A DNA stretch of 6,167 nucleotides, taken from an uncultured Ruminococcus sp. (GTDB lineage Bacteria > Bacillota_A > Clostridia > Oscillospirales > Ruminococcaceae). Position 1 is the first letter of the stretch. Every line of letters begins with the position of its first letter. Of this stretch, positions 5,389-6,167 are shown in pieces. The notes beneath the pieces were generated by a model. It saw only the letters and a program-made list of their open reading frames with translations, had not been told where the DNA came from and did no database searches. The stretch covers positions 1 to 6,167 of the forward strand of contig CACZPE010000300.1 in NCBI GenBank assembly GCA_902782875.1. Reading direction: 5' to 3'. The translations under genes were made by a program, and so were the position numbers.

Positions 5389-5418
5389 TTGACAACATGT
5401 GGGTAATGGTGGTATATT
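5389..5418 (+). promoter_or_regulatory. Predicted promoter of the solute-binding lipoprotein gene
   Basis: TTGACA (5389-5394) and TATATT (5413-5418) are 18 bp apart, with TGG before the -10 as an extended -10 motif. The start site would fall near 5425, about 29 nt before the lipoprotein start codon. Confidence 0.75.
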
Positions 5419-5453
5419 AGTATAAGAACAGAATGAAAGAGGGAGGAACAACG

Positions 5454-6080
5454 ATGAATAAAAAAGCGCTCATACTGACGGCCGTGACAGCTCTGTCAGT
5501 GCTGACAGGGTGTAAGGACAAGGGTACCGTCAATACCACAGAGAGCGAAACACAGGCGCAGACAGCATCGACTGCAGTACAGGATATCACGGTATGGGTG
5601 TCGGATGACATGTCAGCCGTTACAAAAGCCAAACTCGATGAATGGCTGACCACAACCGAATGGAACGGCAGAGTCAATATCACCGTCTCCGAGGTCAGCG
5701 AGGAGGAGGCCGCCGGAAGGATGCTGAAGGATACCGCATCCGGAGCGGATATATACAGCTTTTCACAGGATCAGCTCGTAAGGCTTGTGAGAGCGGGCGC
5801 TCTCGATGCTCCCGACGGGGAATACCCCGAGACCATAAGCGGAAGAAATGACGAGGGCGCGGTCGATGCCGTGTCCTGTGACGGTAAGATATATGCATAC
5901 CCCGAATCATCCGAAAGCGGATATTTCCTCTATTACGACAAGTCGGTAGTAAAGGACCCGTCAACGCTTGAAGGGATACTCGCCGACTGTGAGGCAGCAG
6001 ACAAAAAGCTGTATATGGACTTACAGTCGGGATGGTATAACGCATCGTTCTTTTTTGCGACAGGCGCAGACTGCAGCTAG
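5454..6080 (+). CDS. Extracellular solute-binding lipoprotein (sugar ABC transporter type), cut by in-frame TAG
   Basis: Proteins of this family are lipid-anchored outside the membrane and deliver sugars or oligosaccharides to ABC permeases. The start at 5454 has GGAGG 7 nt upstream; an in-frame ATG at 5433 lies before that site and is rejected. Residues 1-19 are a lipoprotein signal peptide (MNKKALILTAVTALSVLTG) with lipobox LTGC and Cys20 as the lipidated residue. A Thr/Ser/Gln-rich linker (~24-48) follows, then the family-1 binding-protein fold beginning DITVWVSDD. Further family features are GADIYSFSQDQLVRLVRAGAL near residues 100-120, the block DGKIYAYPESSESGYFLYYD and STLEGILADCEAADKKLY. 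The open frame ends at 208 residues, about half the usual length of over 400, at a TAG. The same frame continues downstream, so this looks like a full gene with a nonsense codon. The bound sugar and the permease genes are not visible. Confidence 0.88.
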   Translation: MNKKALILTAVTALSVLTGCKDKGTVNTTESETQAQTASTAVQDITVWVSDDMSAVTKAKLDEWLTTTEWNGRVNITVSEVSEEEAAGRMLKDTASGADIYSFSQDQLVRLVRAGALDAPDGEYPETISGRNDEGAVDAVSCDGKIYAYPESSESGYFLYYDKSVVKDPSTLEGILADCEAADKKLYMDLQSGWYNASFFFATGADCS

Positions 6081-6167
6081 GACTGCGACAGCAGCGGAAA
6101 TATAACACAGGCCGTGTGCAGACTTGACAGCGATGAGGGGCTCACAGCCATGAAGGCCGTCGTTGAC
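6078..6167 (+). pseudogene. TAG codon and in-frame continuation of the binding-protein gene
   Basis: After the TAG at 6078-6080 the frame has 29 sense codons to the window edge with no stop. They read DCDSSGNITQAVC, then RLDSDEGLTAMKAVVD, which fits the acidic, Gly/Asn-containing turn and following helix expected in the middle of these proteins. No start codon with a ribosome site opens this part separately. The likely ancestral codon is TAC or TAT (Tyr), or TGG, CAG or AAG, each one change from TAG. TAG is used as the ordinary final stop by the tautomerase and small XRE genes here, so genome-wide recoding is unlikely. Confidence 0.6.

Larger units (their letters stand above)
5141..5453. other. 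Intergenic region with duplicated hairpin repeat and promoter
   Basis: This 313-bp stretch between the small XRE gene and the lipoprotein gene has two copies of one repeat (5178-5288 and 5303-5388) and, directly after the second, a promoter. No convincing protein-coding gene is seen in it; a 15-codon open frame at 5146-5193 lacks a ribosome site. Confidence 0.8.

Noticed and set aside
5393..5402. Third copy of the shared operator (CAACATGTGG) at the lipoprotein promoter
   Set aside because: Only the CAACAT half matches and the other half is lost, so the resemblance is within chance.
6078..6097. Pyrrolysine insertion at the TAG
   Set aside because: Pyrrolysine is known mainly from methylamine methyltransferases and nothing here suggests its biosynthesis genes; only a trivial CTGC-GACA-GCAG stem follows.

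Overview
The window looks like chromosome of a gut or rumen Clostridia species, most likely a Ruminococcus-type member of the Oscillospiraceae. This is inferred from GGAGG-type ribosome sites, TTGACA/TATAAT promoters, frequent ATA, AGG and GATAT codon patterns, and the kinds of proteins encoded. I see no rRNA, tRNA, CRISPR array, transposase or phage structural gene. All assignments come from reading the sequence; no database search was done.

Left half (1-3525, minus strand): one compact operon transcribed leftward from a promoter near 3497-3525. It encodes a FIST sensory-domain protein (3440-2385), a soluble chemoreceptor signalling protein without membrane segments (2373-1444), and the N-terminal 480 codons of the transcription-repair coupling factor Mfd (1442 to beyond base 1). 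The junctions are 11 nt and 1 nt, so the three genes are very probably co-transcribed. The FIST protein and the soluble receptor look like a sensor and a signalling output split over two adjacent genes.

Divergent intergenic region (3441-3814): besides the leftward promoter it holds two families of short tandem repeats, six degenerate 10-bp units (3601-3660) running into about six 11-bp units (3653-3718). Close to one helical turn per unit, they lie just upstream of a perfect-consensus promoter (TTGACA, 17 bp, TATAAT, with extended -10) that drives the rightward genes. An imperfect dyad sits inside the promoter spacer and a second one at the expected start site.

Right half (3815-6167, plus strand): an XRE-S24 (LexA/CI-like) self-cleaving repressor is followed 13 nt later by a tautomerase-superfamily enzyme with an N-terminal proline. 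A strong stem-loop follows, then a 77-residue XRE protein that resembles the DNA-binding half of the repressor. The region upstream of this small gene has a 15-bp site matching the repressor-promoter dyad at 12 of 15 positions, suggesting a shared operator. Next comes an intergenic stretch with two copies of a hairpin-containing repeat, then a promoter and a lipoprotein of the extracellular solute-binding (sugar ABC transporter) type. That last gene is interrupted by an in-frame TAG at 6078-6080, after which the same frame continues with plausible coding sequence to the window edge.

The most interesting items are the phased repeat array with its regulator, the candidate two-site operator shared by two related XRE proteins, the split FIST/chemoreceptor pair joined to mfd, and the amber codon in the binding-protein gene.
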